Assembly (NCBI RefSeq): GCF_014635045.1
Contig: NZ_BMCF01000008.1
Coordinates: 1-64,000 of the forward strand
Source of the DNA: Staphylococcus nepalensis
Lineage (GTDB): Bacteria > Bacillota > Bacilli > Staphylococcales > Staphylococcaceae
Direction of reading: 5' to 3'
DNA length: 64,000 nucleotides
The notes under the pieces were generated by a model that saw nothing but the letters and a program-made list of their open reading frames with translations, was not told the DNA's origin and did not search any database. The position numbers and the translations under genes are program-made. This document shows, piece by piece, positions 35,064-43,768 of this stretch. How positions within the stretch are numbered: the stretch's first letter is position 1; the number at the start of each line of letters is the position of its first letter.

Positions 35064-36221
35064 ATGACTGAATATGTAATTGAAAATGGGCGAATATATA
35101 CGGAAGAAGAAATCATCGAACGTGGATATATTATTATTAAATCCGGTAAAATCGCTGGTGTAGGTATAGGGGATTATGAAGGTGAGTTACAAACTATCGA
35201 TGCACAAGGACATCACATCTTACCTGGCTTTATTGACATTCATATGCATGGGGGTTATGGAGAAGATGCGATGGATGCTTCGTTGGAGGGCTTGAAACAT
35301 TTATCTGAATCATTATTGTCTGAAGGAACTACCAGTTTCTTAGCAACGACTATGACGCAATCAGATGATAATATTACGCGTGCACTTGAAAATATTGTTG
35401 CATATCAAGCACAACACGATGCGTTAAATGCGGCAGATATTGTGGGTGTACATCTGGAAGGGCCATTTATTTCTGAACATAAAGTGGGTGCACAAAATCC
35501 AGGCTATGTACAAAGACCTTCAGTAGAAAAAATAAATTATTTTCAAAATGTAGCGAATCATCAAATTAAGGTGATGACATTTGCACCTGAAGTTGCTGGC
35601 GCACAAGAGACGCTAGCAGCTTTTCATGATGACATTATCTTTTCAATCGGACACACGGTAGCAACATTTGATGAGAGTAATGAAGCGGCTGAAAATGGAG
35701 CAAAACATGTAACGCACTTATATAATGCAGGAACGCCATTTGAACATAGGGAACCGGGATTATTTGGCGCAGCTTGGCTTAATGATAAATTAAGCACTGA
35801 AGTTATCGTGGATGGCATCCACTCCCACCCAGCAGCTGTAAAAATTGCTTATAAGCAAAAAGGTAATAAACAATTTTACTTGATTACAGACGCTATGCGA
35901 GCGAAAGGTATGCCTGATGGCGAGTATGATTTAGGCGGTCAAAATGTCATTGTAAAAGGTTCAGAAGCTCGTTTAGCCTCAGGGGCATTAGCAGGGAGTA
36001 TTTTGAAAATGAACAACGGTCTCTACAATCTTATGCAATTTACAGGAGATACGTTGGATAACCTATGGCCTGTTACCAGTTTAAACCAAGCAGTAGCTTT
36101 AAAAATAGACAACGAAAAAGGCAGTCTGAAGGTTGGCAAAGATGCAGATATTGTCATAGTTAACGATGATATTGAAGTGCTAACAACAATTAAACAAGGT
36201 GAGATTCATAAATTTAATTAG
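35064..36221 (+). CDS. nagA: N-acetylglucosamine-6-phosphate deacetylase
   Basis: A 385-aa amidohydrolase barrel. The metal-binding HxH is in DIHMHGGYG (His60, His62), followed by GVHLEGPF (metal-ligand Glu), SIGHT, HLYNAGTPFEHREPG, and catalytic Asp in LITDAMRAKG. It removes acetate from GlcNAc-6-P during recycling of cell-wall sugars, giving glucosamine-6-P. Ribosome site GAAGGTAG. It stands between two terminated units; nagB is not in the window. Confidence 0.95.
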   Translation: MTEYVIENGRIYTEEEIIERGYIIIKSGKIAGVGIGDYEGELQTIDAQGHHILPGFIDIHMHGGYGEDAMDASLEGLKHLSESLLSEGTTSFLATTMTQSDDNITRALENIVAYQAQHDALNAADIVGVHLEGPFISEHKVGAQNPGYVQRPSVEKINYFQNVANHQIKVMTFAPEVAGAQETLAAFHDDIIFSIGHTVATFDESNEAAENGAKHVTHLYNAGTPFEHREPGLFGAAWLNDKLSTEVIVDGIHSHPAAVKIAYKQKGNKQFYLITDAMRAKGMPDGEYDLGGQNVIVKGSEARLASGALAGSILKMNNGLYNLMQFTGDTLDNLWPVTSLNQAVALKIDNEKGSLKVGKDADIVIVNDDIEVLTTIKQGEIHKFN

Positions 36222-36287
36222 TTATAATAACCAAACGATTAAAAAGAATGAAGCCTATTTAGTACGTCTGAAATATAAATCAGAAAG

Positions 36288-36529
36288 TTGACTTAAAAGT
36301 GAATTTGCGTTTAAATGGTAAATTAGGTGAATATAAAATTTTAATTATTACAAATGACTTTCAATACAAATATTATGATAAAATAAAAGTAATGCGTGTT
36401 TTTAGGGAGGTGTTACAATGGGAAGGATTTAGCCTATAAAACAATAATCAACAATCATGTAAGATTTGATAAGCAGTCACCTATTGTGACACAAAATTTG
36501 GAGGTGAATCCCTAGAAATAGGGAACTAA
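36288..36529 (+). promoter_or_regulatory. Leader of the CNNM exporter gene: mini-ORF plus SD-sequestering hairpin
   Basis: TTGACT (36288-36293), 17 bases, TTAAAT (36311-36316) is a plausible promoter. A strong ribosome site AGGGAGGTG (36404-36412) precedes ATG 36418 of a four-codon frame, MGRI-stop (36418-36432). Further on, GTCAC/GTGAC forms a small hairpin near 36476-36490, then TCCCTA-GAAA-TAGGGA (about 36508-36523) folds with a GAAA tetraloop and hides the likely ribosome site of the main gene. TAGGGA at about 36403 can compete for the same TCCCTA. Looks like a translational switch; no known riboswitch class recognised. Confidence 0.5.
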
Positions 36530-37882
36530 TTGGAAACAGTGACCATAATGAATTTAGTAATATTCTTTTTCTTAATAGCATTAACTACTGTCTTTGTAGG
36601 GTCGGAATTTGCTTTAGTGAAAGTACGTACCACAAGGATTGAACAACTTGCTACAGAGGGCAATGGTAATGCACGCATCGTAAAAAAAATGATTAAAAAC
36701 CTAGACTATTATTTATCCGCATGTCAATTGGGGATTACCGTGACATCTTTAGGTTTAGGTTGGTTAGGAGAACCAACATTTAATAAGTTATTGCATCCAC
36801 TATTTGAAGTAATCCATTTACCTGATGCATTAACGACGACGATATCATTTATTGTAGCATTTATTATTGTGACTTATTTACATGTGGTTCTTGGTGAATT
36901 AGCACCGAAAACACTTGCAATTCAATATACTGAAAAGTTGGCGCTTGTGTATGCAAGACCGCTATATTATTTTGGACTTATCATGAAACCATTAATTTGG
37001 TTAATGAACGGTTCAGCAAGAATGATTATTCGCATGTTTGGCGTAGATCCAGATGCTAATAATGATGCTATGTCAGAAGAAGAAATAAAAATTATTATAA
37101 ACAATAGTTATAACGGCGGCGAAATTAACCAAACAGAATTAGCATATATGCAAAATATTTTTTCGTTTGACGAAAGACATGCTAAAGATATCATGGTTCC
37201 TCGTACGCAAATGGTTACATTGAATGAACCATTTAACGTTGATGAATTATTAGAAACGATTAAAGAACATCAATTTACACGTTACCCGATTACTGAAGAT
37301 GGGGATAAAGACCACGTCAAAGGGTTTATTAATGTAAAAGAATTTTTAACAGAGTATGCTTCTGGGAAACCGATGAAAGCAAGTAATTATATTCATGATC
37401 TACCAATGATTTCTGAAACAACAAGGATAAGCGATGCACTTATAAGAATGCAGCGTGAACACGTCCATATTAGTTTAATTATAGATGAATATGGGGGAAC
37501 AGCTGGTATTCTAACAATGGAAGACATACTAGAAGAAATTGTTGGTGAAATTCGTGACGAATTTGATGATGACGAAGTGAACGACGTTTTAAGATTAAGC
37601 GACAATAAGTATCAAATTAATGGTAGGGTCTTATTAGATGACTTGAATGACCAATTTGGTATTGAATTTGAAGATTCTGAAGATATCGACACTATCGGTG
37701 GCTGGCTACAAGCGCATAATACGAATTTACAGCCTAATGATTACGTAGATACACAATATGATCGCTGGGTCATATCAGAAGTAGATAATCATCAAATTAT
37801 CAACGTGATTTTAGAATTTGAATATCATGAAACACGTCCAACATTGGAAGATGAAGAAGACGAAGAAGATGACGATAACTAA
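36530..37882 (+). CDS. mpfA: CNNM/CorC-type Mg2+ exporter (DUF21-CBS protein, MpfA-like)
   Basis: A 450-aa membrane protein. DUF21 transmembrane domain at about 1-190 (FVGSEFALVKVRTTRIEQL, SLGLGWLGEP, VLGELAPKTLAIQ), a CBS pair at about 210-340 (DIMVPRTQMVTL, TRYPITEDGD, IIDEYGGTAGILTMEDILEEIVGEI), and a CorC_HlyC domain to about 430, ending in an acidic Glu/Asp tail. Relatives export Mg2+; S. aureus MpfA gives magnesium tolerance. Start is TTG 36530 with AGGGA five bases upstream, or ATG 36548. Its leader looks regulatory. Older labels as haemolysin are misleading. Confidence 0.88.
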   Translation: METVTIMNLVIFFFLIALTTVFVGSEFALVKVRTTRIEQLATEGNGNARIVKKMIKNLDYYLSACQLGITVTSLGLGWLGEPTFNKLLHPLFEVIHLPDALTTTISFIVAFIIVTYLHVVLGELAPKTLAIQYTEKLALVYARPLYYFGLIMKPLIWLMNGSARMIIRMFGVDPDANNDAMSEEEIKIIINNSYNGGEINQTELAYMQNIFSFDERHAKDIMVPRTQMVTLNEPFNVDELLETIKEHQFTRYPITEDGDKDHVKGFINVKEFLTEYASGKPMKASNYIHDLPMISETTRISDALIRMQREHVHISLIIDEYGGTAGILTMEDILEEIVGEIRDEFDDDEVNDVLRLSDNKYQINGRVLLDDLNDQFGIEFEDSEDIDTIGGWLQAHNTNLQPNDYVDTQYDRWVISEVDNHQIINVILEFEYHETRPTLEDEEDEEDDDN

Positions 37883-38244
37883 GGCGTGATATATGATCCC
37901 AAGCCATTTTCTTACTAAAATTTAGTTTATTGAGCATAAATGAGATTTGGTAGGTTGATGACGCATTTTTGTGTGAGCTAAAAAATAGATGTTTAGTTAC
38001 CTTAACAGTAGTTGGCATAAAATCAATATTCAAATCCACCTATGGTATTGTCACTAGATAACTAAAATAAAAGCAAGCTTTTATCGCTATAATCATTCTA
38101 ATTATAACGGGATAATGAAATCTTTAAAGCATCATAGATTTCTATCCCGCTTTTTTATATCTAAAATTTAGAAAGTATACATTTATTAATTTAAATATTA
38201 AAATAATAATGATACTTAAATTAATAAAGAGAGGGATTGTTTCT
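37883..38244. other. Gap with terminator
   Basis: No gene is credible here. A 79-codon minus-strand frame (38039..37800) starts with GTG, lacks a ribosome site and overlaps the 3' end of the exporter gene, so it is discarded. The main feature is a terminator: CGGGATA-AT-GAAATCT (from 38108) pairs with AGATTTC-TA-TCCCG, followed by TTTTTT at about 38151. Confidence 0.6.
38108..38156 (+). terminator. Terminator upstream of an aldo/keto reductase gene
   Basis: CGGGATA..GAAATCT pairs with AGATTTC..TCCCG with a two-base internal mismatch and a loop of about 12, followed by six T. It lies 225 bases after the CNNM gene. Confidence 0.85.
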
Positions 38245-39084
38245 ATGTTAGCCGATACATATTATTTAAATAATGGTTATCCAATGCCGAAAGTTGGTTT
38301 GGGTGTTTATAAAATCACTGAAGAAGAAATGGAAAAAGCGGTCAATGCTGCATTAGAATCAGGTTATCGTGCATTTGATACAGCCTACTTTTATAAAAAT
38401 GAAATAGCATTAGGAAATGCTTTAAAAAAAGCAGATATACCTCGTTCTGATTTATTCATTACATCTAAAATCTGGAATGATTACCAAGGATATGATAAAA
38501 CAATAGAGTTTTTCACTAAATCAATAGAAAATTTAGGCACGGATTATTTAGATTTATTCTTAATACATTGGCCATGTGAAGCAGATAATTTGTTTATAGA
38601 AACCTATAAAGCAATGGAAAAACTATATAAAGAAGGACGTATTCGTGCAATTGGTGTTTGTAATTTTAAACAACATCATTTAGAGACATTAATGGCTGAA
38701 ACTGAAATCACACCAGCTGTAAACCAAATCGAGGTACACCCTTACTTTAGCCAACACGAGTTGCAAGCTTATTGTGACGATAACGATATTGCTGTAACAG
38801 CTTGGATGCCATTAATGAGAAATCAAGGATTGTTGGATCATCCAGTGATAACTGACATCGCAAATCGATACGGTAAGACACCTGCACAAGTTGTTTTACG
38901 TTGGCATTTAGCACATAATCGCTTGATAATTCCTAAATCAAAAACACCAGAACGTATTAAGGAAAATTATGATATTTTTGATTTCACTTTAGAATTAAGG
39001 GATATTGCTGAGATAGATAATTTAAATCGAAATGACCGTCAAGGTAAAGACCCAGATAAGGTACGTATTGGTGACTTAAAATAA
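38245..39084 (+). CDS. Aldo/keto reductase (AKR5/YvgN-like)
   Basis: A 279-aa NADPH-dependent oxidoreductase of the glyoxal/diketogulonate reductase group. Catalytic residues are visible in RAFDTAYFYKNE (Asp, Tyr), FITSKIWND (Lys) and LDLFLIHWP (His), and IGVCNFKQHHL, NQIEVHPYFSQ and IIPKSKTPERIKENYDIFDF complete the cofactor site. Likely role: detoxification of reactive carbonyls such as methylglyoxal; B. subtilis YvgN is the model. The frame is open to 38209, but ATG 38245 after GAGAGGG starts the usual N-terminus. Monocistronic with a terminator. Confidence 0.9.
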   Translation: MLADTYYLNNGYPMPKVGLGVYKITEEEMEKAVNAALESGYRAFDTAYFYKNEIALGNALKKADIPRSDLFITSKIWNDYQGYDKTIEFFTKSIENLGTDYLDLFLIHWPCEADNLFIETYKAMEKLYKEGRIRAIGVCNFKQHHLETLMAETEITPAVNQIEVHPYFSQHELQAYCDDNDIAVTAWMPLMRNQGLLDHPVITDIANRYGKTPAQVVLRWHLAHNRLIIPKSKTPERIKENYDIFDFTLELRDIAEIDNLNRNDRQGKDPDKVRIGDLK

Positions 39085-39213
39085 TACCTTCATGCAGTAT
39101 CACTTTGGGCGGATAGGCCACTTATTACAGGTTATAAGCGTCTCATTACAGTAATTAAGTATAGCTATATCTATTCATATTAAATATGTTGAAAACTTAT
39201 TATATTCTTGTTA

Positions 39214-39266
39214 AAGGACAGGGGAGAAAATCAATTTAGTAACTTTTGATTTCTTTCCTGTTTTTT
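39214..39266 (+). terminator. Terminator-like hairpin after the aldo/keto reductase gene
   Basis: ACAGGGGAGAAAATCAA pairs with TTGATTTCTTTCCTGT (one bulged base), followed by TTTTTT at about 39261. It is 130 bases downstream of the stop codon, which leaves room for a short 3' UTR or separate transcript. Confidence 0.75.
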
Positions 39267-39300
39267 AGATTAAAGTTATAAAGGGTTTTATTTTCAATCG

Positions 39301-39476
39301 TTTGCAATAGTTGATAAACTTAATGGACAAAGTTACAACTTTTTACAAAAAATATATAGAACAATATTTAAGTTTAATGATTTATTACTGTATTAAGAAA
39401 ATTTGTAATTCAAACAGTGACAATTCCTAATTATAAAAGCAGTTTAGTTAACAACAATTTGCAATATTTGTTAAAC
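39301..39476. repeat. Two 19-base direct repeats upstream of csbB
   Basis: TTTGCAATAGTTGATAAAC (39301-39319) and TTTGCAATATTTGTTAAAC (39458-39476) agree at 17 of 19 positions and are 157 bases apart, in an otherwise empty 500-base AT-rich upstream region. Candidate activator or repressor sites for csbB. Confidence 0.4.
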
Positions 39477-39602
39477 AATTAAGTTTCATTAATGAATATT
39501 AAGGTAATATAAAGATTGCGTAAATCTAAATAATAAGAATGGCAAAATAACTGTGAATATTGATAAAGTGAAATTGAAGTCATTGAAATGAAGGTGTTTA
39601 AT

Positions 39603-40694
39603 ATGGATATAAGAATAATAGTGCCATGTTATAATGAAGGTGAAGTAATATTAAAAACGTATGACAGATTAACAGAAATCTTAACGGAAGACAGTCTCAA
39701 CCGTCAGTATAACTACGAATTATTATTTATAGATGACGGTAGTCACGATAAAACAATCAATTATATTCAAGAAATGGCGACACATGACAATCATGTGAAA
39801 TATATTTCATTCAGTAGAAATTTTGGTAAGGAATCCGCAATGATTGCTGGTTTTCAACACAGTGTCAATTGTGATGCTGTAGTGATGATTGACGCTGATT
39901 TACAACACCCCCCTGAGTTGATCCCCCAAATGGTTGACAGTTATTTAGATGGTTACGATCAAGTTGTGGCTAAACGTGATAGAACAGGTGAAAAACGTTC
40001 AAGAAAATGGCTAACTAAAGTGTATTACAAAGTGATTAATCATCTTGTTGAAGACATAAAATTAGAAGACGGCATTGGTGATTTTAGGTTGCTCAGCCAA
40101 CGTGCAATTCATTCATTGACAGAGTTAAATGAATACAATCGTTTTTCAAAAGGATTGTTCGAATGGATTGGTTATAACACTAAGGTATTCACTTATGAAA
40201 ATGTTGAAAGAGAAGACGGAAAATCGAAATGGTCATTTGGTAAATTATTGAATTATGGTATTGATGGTCTCATTTCATTTAACAATAAACCATTACGTGC
40301 CATGATTTATTTAGGGCTTGTTGTTTTCTTTGTGAGCTTACTCTATATTGTCTTTAGTTTTGGAAGCATTATGATTAATGGTGTTAAAACACCAGGTTAC
40401 TTTTCAACGATTGCAGCGATTTTATTACTCGGCGGTATCCAACTCATTTCAATAGGTATTGTTGGAGAGTATATTGGTAGAATTTATTATGAAGTCAAAC
40501 AACGTCCAAAATATATTGTGCAAGTTTCTAATTTGGATCCTAAAAATAAAACAAAGCAATCTGAATCTAAATTGCAAATGTCAGATTATACAATTAAAGA
40601 TAACCAAAATAATGTGAACAGCGCAGCATCTTTATATACACCGTCGCGTAAAGCAACTTCTGATAAAGATAAACCACTTGTAAAACACAGATAA
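39603..40694 (+). CDS. csbB: CsbB-type membrane glycosyltransferase (GT2)
   Basis: A 363-aa protein. GT2 catalytic domain at about 1-230 (IIVPCYNEGEVILKTYDRL, LLFIDDGSHDKT, SFSRNFGKESAM, MIDADLQHPPEL with the DxD-like metal site, and EREDGKSKWSFGKLL), then two transmembrane helices (IYLGLVVFFVSLLYIVF; FSTIAAILLLGGIQLISIGIVG) and a polar tail of about 60 residues. CsbB transfers GlcNAc to undecaprenyl phosphate; with a flippase and YfhO-type transferase it decorates lipoteichoic acid. ATG 39603 follows GAAGGTG, 14 codons into no conserved sequence being lost. Bidirectional terminator downstream. Confidence 0.92.
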   Translation: MDIRIIVPCYNEGEVILKTYDRLTEILTEDSLNRQYNYELLFIDDGSHDKTINYIQEMATHDNHVKYISFSRNFGKESAMIAGFQHSVNCDAVVMIDADLQHPPELIPQMVDSYLDGYDQVVAKRDRTGEKRSRKWLTKVYYKVINHLVEDIKLEDGIGDFRLLSQRAIHSLTELNEYNRFSKGLFEWIGYNTKVFTYENVEREDGKSKWSFGKLLNYGIDGLISFNNKPLRAMIYLGLVVFFVSLLYIVFSFGSIMINGVKTPGYFSTIAAILLLGGIQLISIGIVGEYIGRIYYEVKQRPKYIVQVSNLDPKNKTKQSESKLQMSDYTIKDNQNNVNSAASLYTPSRKATSDKDKPLVKHR

Positions 40695-40740
40695 AAATAA
40701 CCTCAGATTAAGCTTGGTTTCGCTTAATCTGGGGTTATTT
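40695..40740. terminator. Bidirectional terminator between csbB and the GlsB-like gene
   Basis: AAATAACCTCAGATTAAGC (40695-40713) pairs with GCTTAATCTGGGGTTATTT (40722-40740) with one G-T type mismatch. It lies between convergent genes. Confidence 0.9.
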
Positions 40741-40752
40741 AAATATGATATA

Positions 40753-41007
40753 TTATTTTTTGCGCAATTTACCTAATATAAATGATAAGAGCGCTACAAG
40801 GATAATCGTTCCGATAAGCGCAGGGAATATCGCAATGCCACCTAAGTGCCAACCCCAATCGCCTAAAATCCAAGAACCCAGTGCAGAGCCTACAACACCA
40901 GCAATGATATTACCGATAATGCCACCGGGGATATCTTTACCTAAGATGCCACCAGCAATCCAACCGATTAAACCACCGACGATTAACATAAGGATAAATC
41001 CAAACAT
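40753..41007 (-). CDS. GlsB/YeaQ/YmgE-family small membrane protein
   Basis: An 84-aa protein of three hydrophobic, glycine-rich helices (LIVGGLIGWIAGGILGKDIPGG, IIGNIIAGVVGSALGSWILG, FPALIGTIILVALLSFILG), the classic pattern of the transglycosylase-associated/GlsB family. It is linked with general stress in several Gram-positives. A GGAGG ribosome site lies eight bases before the ATG. The overlapping plus-strand frame of 107 codons is a mirror of this gene's low-complexity sequence and is not real. Confidence 0.9.
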   Translation of the reverse strand: MFGFILMLIVGGLIGWIAGGILGKDIPGGIIGNIIAGVVGSALGSWILGDWGWHLGGIAIFPALIGTIILVALLSFILGKLRKK

Positions 41008-41068
41008 GATATACCTCCTCTATAATTTATTTAACTATTATTACATACCACAAAATATAATTTGTTAA

Positions 41069-41662
41069 TCATTTTTGTGAAAAAAATATATTCTGCCATA
41101 ATAAAAAAAGTATAAATAACAAATGTACAATAATAAAGGCATACCAATACGGTGTTAATAAAGTCATGATAGTAAAAGATAATATAATACATATTTGTCC
41201 AATCGTGATAGGCCGGCGAATACGATTTAATACTTTAATTTGTTCTTTTTCATGTGTTTGGAAAGTACTATAGAACAACAAAGTTGCGCCTATAATAAAA
41301 ATGGCCGGTGCTAAATATGGAATAGACATATAGTAAGAATCGTTACTTGTATCGTATGAAAGGATTAAAGATGTACTCATGATAATTGATAAAATGAAAC
41401 CAATCAATTTTTGATCAGTAATCACATATACTTTGATCTTTTTATTTAAATACAATTGTAGCATTGTCCAAATAATCAATTGAACACAAGTATAAAATGT
41501 TATGTAATCATATTTGCCCACAATAACTAAATTGATCATAGCATTTATAGTTATTGCTAAAAGTATAGAGCTGAACTTAAGTTGTTTGAAATTCTGACGA
41601 TATAAATCAATACCTAGAATGATTAATACCGTAGCTATATTTATGATTATATTTATTAGCAT
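41069..41662 (-). CDS. Hypothetical membrane protein, 197 aa
   Basis: Six or more hydrophobic helices with short basic loops (LYRQNFKQLKF, QTHEKEQIKVLNRIRRP). No motif or family recognised. It lies between the GlsB-like gene and queE, where S. aureus has saePQRS; it is longer than SaeQ (about 157 aa by memory) and I cannot claim homology. GAGAGC precedes the ATG at a reasonable distance. A rapidly evolving lineage-specific membrane protein is the safest description. Confidence 0.62.
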   Translation of the reverse strand: MLINIIINIATVLIILGIDLYRQNFKQLKFSSILLAITINAMINLVIVGKYDYITFYTCVQLIIWTMLQLYLNKKIKVYVITDQKLIGFILSIIMSTSLILSYDTSNDSYYMSIPYLAPAIFIIGATLLFYSTFQTHEKEQIKVLNRIRRPITIGQICIILSFTIMTLLTPYWYAFIIVHLLFILFLLWQNIFFSQK

Positions 41663-41849
41663 GTTGCTCTCCTAACCTAGATACTTCACTGCAACATTAT
41701 ATCAAGTAAGTTTAATTTAATCATTTAATAACAGTTGATATTTTATAATTTATGAAATAAAAACGAGTCAACCTGTAAAAGGTTATTAATTTAAATCATT
41801 ATACATATACAGTGACTATTGTTCCTAAGTCTATTGATTCAAATGAAAA

Positions 41850-41895
41850 AACGGTTCATTGTATAGACAAAAGGCATTATACAATGAACCGGTTA
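41850..41895 (-). terminator. Terminator of the queCDE operon
   Basis: ACGGTTCATTGTATA (41851-41865) pairs with TATACAATGAACCGG up to about 41893. On the minus strand it is followed by TTTTTT, so it ends the queC-queD-queE transcript. Confidence 0.88.
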
Positions 41896-41906
41896 TTCGA
41901 CACAAT

Positions 41907-42623
41907 TTAAACACCTTTTTTGTTACTCCAGAGTAAAGTGTGTAATTGAGGCAATACATATACATTATTCATATCATTACTTACCATTACTCGATCTACA
42001 AGCGTTTCGTATAATGATAGTAATTTTTCTGTATGTGCTTCGACATAATCGCCATCTAAGTAGGGGTTACCAACTTGTAGATAAAAAGGGGTATCGGGAT
42101 ACCGGTGATGAATCATTTTAGCAAACTCATAATCATCATCATCAAAAATAACAACTTTTAGGTTTAGTGTTTCTGGGACACATTTTGCAATAACGTCATC
42201 TAAGATAGGTAAGTTTGGCTTCATCATTGAACTAGGTGGTTTAGGGCTAATCGTTAAATCATCAATTTGTGTCATCCATGGTTGGAATTTACTACCTTGT
42301 GTTTCTAAGGCGCTTTGTATACCTTTTTCTTCAAACAAATCCACTAAGCCCTGAATTCCTCTGATTAAAGCAGGGTTGCCACCAGAAATGGTCACGTGAT
42401 TAAACGATTCACCAGCAAGGTCATATAATGCCGCATAAATTTCTTCAGCATTCATCATACGTATATCTTCTTTTGCACTGCCATCCCATGTAAAACTAGA
42501 ATCACACCAGCTACATCGGTAATCGCACCCAGCTGTACGTACAAACATCGTCTTACGACCAATGACGCGACCTTCGCCCTGAATGGTTGGGCCAAAAATT
42601 TCAAGAACAGGAATTTTACTCAT
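41907..42623 (-). CDS. queE: 7-Carboxy-7-deazaguanine synthase
   Basis: A 238-aa radical SAM enzyme. EIFGPTIQGEGRVIGRKTMFVR at the start and GCDYRCSWCDSSFTWDG, which holds the iron-sulfur cysteines, identify QueE; GGNPALI and LETQGSKF bind SAM. It converts 6-carboxytetrahydropterin to 7-carboxy-7-deazaguanine, a ring contraction in queuosine synthesis. Third gene of queC-queD-queE; its start overlaps the end of queD by eight bases. Under control of the preQ1 riboswitch upstream of queC. Confidence 0.95.
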   Translation of the reverse strand: MSKIPVLEIFGPTIQGEGRVIGRKTMFVRTAGCDYRCSWCDSSFTWDGSAKEDIRMMNAEEIYAALYDLAGESFNHVTISGGNPALIRGIQGLVDLFEEKGIQSALETQGSKFQPWMTQIDDLTISPKPPSSMMKPNLPILDDVIAKCVPETLNLKVVIFDDDDYEFAKMIHHRYPDTPFYLQVGNPYLDGDYVEAHTEKLLSLYETLVDRVMVSNDMNNVYVLPQLHTLLWSNKKGV

Positions 42624-43041
42624 GATTTAACTCCTTTGGTCTAAATATGACATAACTCGTTGGTGTTTCTCTTACATAAACTTGTAAGCATTGTGGTTGA
42701 TTGGCTCTTTCGTTTAAAGAGGTTTGCACCATTTCGTAAATGGTTTGCGCAACTATTTCTGTGGAAGGGCTTTTATCTTTAAATTGTGGTAATTCATTTA
42801 ATAAATGGTGATCAAATTGATCATGCACTAACTTTTTCAATTCACTAAAATTCACTAAGAAACCATTATGATCTAAGACGTCCCCACCAATAGTTAAATT
42901 TACAAAGTAAGTATGGCCGTGAGTACGCATACATTTTCCAGCGTCATCACTCGGAATATAGTGCGCGGCTGAAAAATTAAAATCTTTATTAAGTTCAAAC
43001 TGGTAGTTATGGTTAATGCTAGGGTAATGTTGTTGGAACAT
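42616..43041 (-). CDS. queD: 6-Carboxy-5,6,7,8-tetrahydropterin synthase
   Basis: A 141-aa PTPS-family enzyme. Zinc-binding histidines are in FSAAHYIP and MRTHGHTYFVNL, the catalytic cysteine precedes them (AGKCMRTHGH), and DHHLLNELPQF is also conserved. It makes 6-carboxytetrahydropterin from dihydroneopterin triphosphate, the substrate of QueE. It starts one base after the queC stop, and it overlaps queE by eight bases, so the operon is translationally coupled. Confidence 0.94.
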   Translation of the reverse strand: MFQQHYPSINHNYQFELNKDFNFSAAHYIPSDDAGKCMRTHGHTYFVNLTIGGDVLDHNGFLVNFSELKKLVHDQFDHHLLNELPQFKDKSPSTEIVAQTIYEMVQTSLNERANQPQCLQVYVRETPTSYVIFRPKELNHE

Positions 43042-43042
43042 A

Positions 43043-43714
43043 TTATTTCGCTCCTTTTTCTTCTAAATAAGCGTTTAATCCTCGAGCACGTAGTTTACAC
43101 GCAGGACACTCGCCACAGCCTTCGCCGACAATACCGTTATAACAAGTTAAAGTTTGATATCTAATATAGTCGAGTACACCCAGCTCATCACTCAATGCCC
43201 ATGTTTGTTTCTTATCAAGCCACATAAGTGGTGTATGGATGACAAAATCTTTATCCATAGAGAGCGAAAGTGTGACGTTCATTGATTTAATAAAACTATC
43301 ACGACAATCAGGGTAGCCAGAAAAGTCAGTTTCACAAACGCCAGTAATAATATGTTTTGCATTAGTTTGGTATGCCAAAGCCCCAGCAAAAGATAAAAAT
43401 AATAGGTTACGTGCTGGTACAAAAGTATTTGGTACGCCATCTTCTCCTTCTTCGATATCCATATCATGTTGTGTTAATGCGTTCGGAGTGAGTTGAGATA
43501 ATAGTGACATATCGAGTACATGGTGTTCAACTTGTTGTTCCTTAGCAATTTGTTTAGCAACTTGGATTTCTGTATCATGTCGTTGACCATATTCGAAAGT
43601 GACCAAAGCGACTTCTTCAAAATGTGCTTTAGCCCAAAATAAACATGTCGTACTATCTTGACCGCCGCTAAATACGACGATGGCTTTATTATTGTTTAAT
43701 GTGCGTTGCGTCAT
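43043..43714 (-). CDS. queC: 7-Cyano-7-deazaguanine (preQ0) synthase
   Basis: A 223-aa PP-loop ATP pyrophosphatase: [16 protein letters not shown] at the N-terminus, [13 protein letters not shown], and the zinc cluster [20 protein letters not shown] near residue 190 with four cysteines. It turns 7-carboxy-7-deazaguanine plus ammonia into preQ0. First gene of the operon, with an AAGGAGTG ribosome site and a preQ1-I riboswitch and terminator in the leader. Confidence 0.96.
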   Translation of the reverse strand: MTQRTLNNNKAIVVFSGGQDSTTCLFWAKAHFEEVALVTFEYGQRHDTEIQVAKQIAKEQQVEHHVLDMSLLSQLTPNALTQHDMDIEEGEDGVPNTFVPARNLLFLSFAGALAYQTNAKHIITGVCETDFSGYPDCRDSFIKSMNVTLSLSMDKDFVIHTPLMWLDKKQTWALSDELGVLDYIRYQTLTCYNGIVGEGCGECPACKLRARGLNAYLEEKGAK

Positions 43715-43768
43715 TCTAATTTACACTCCTTAAAATATACTAGCTTTCATATAAATGTTATGACGCCA

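Noticed and set aside
36403..36530. Known Mg2+ or Mn2+ riboswitch (M-box, yybP-ykoY)
   Set aside because: I could not find the conserved cores of either class; the element is reported as an unknown leader instead.
37800..38039. Minus-strand 79-codon frame after the CNNM gene
   Set aside because: GTG start without ribosome site, overlaps the exporter's 3' end, and no family resemblance.
40745..41068. Plus-strand 107-codon frame rich in Pro and Ile
   Set aside because: It is the antisense of the GlsB-like gene, which has a clear ribosome site and family match; the proline-rich composition is the usual mirror of glycine-rich codons.
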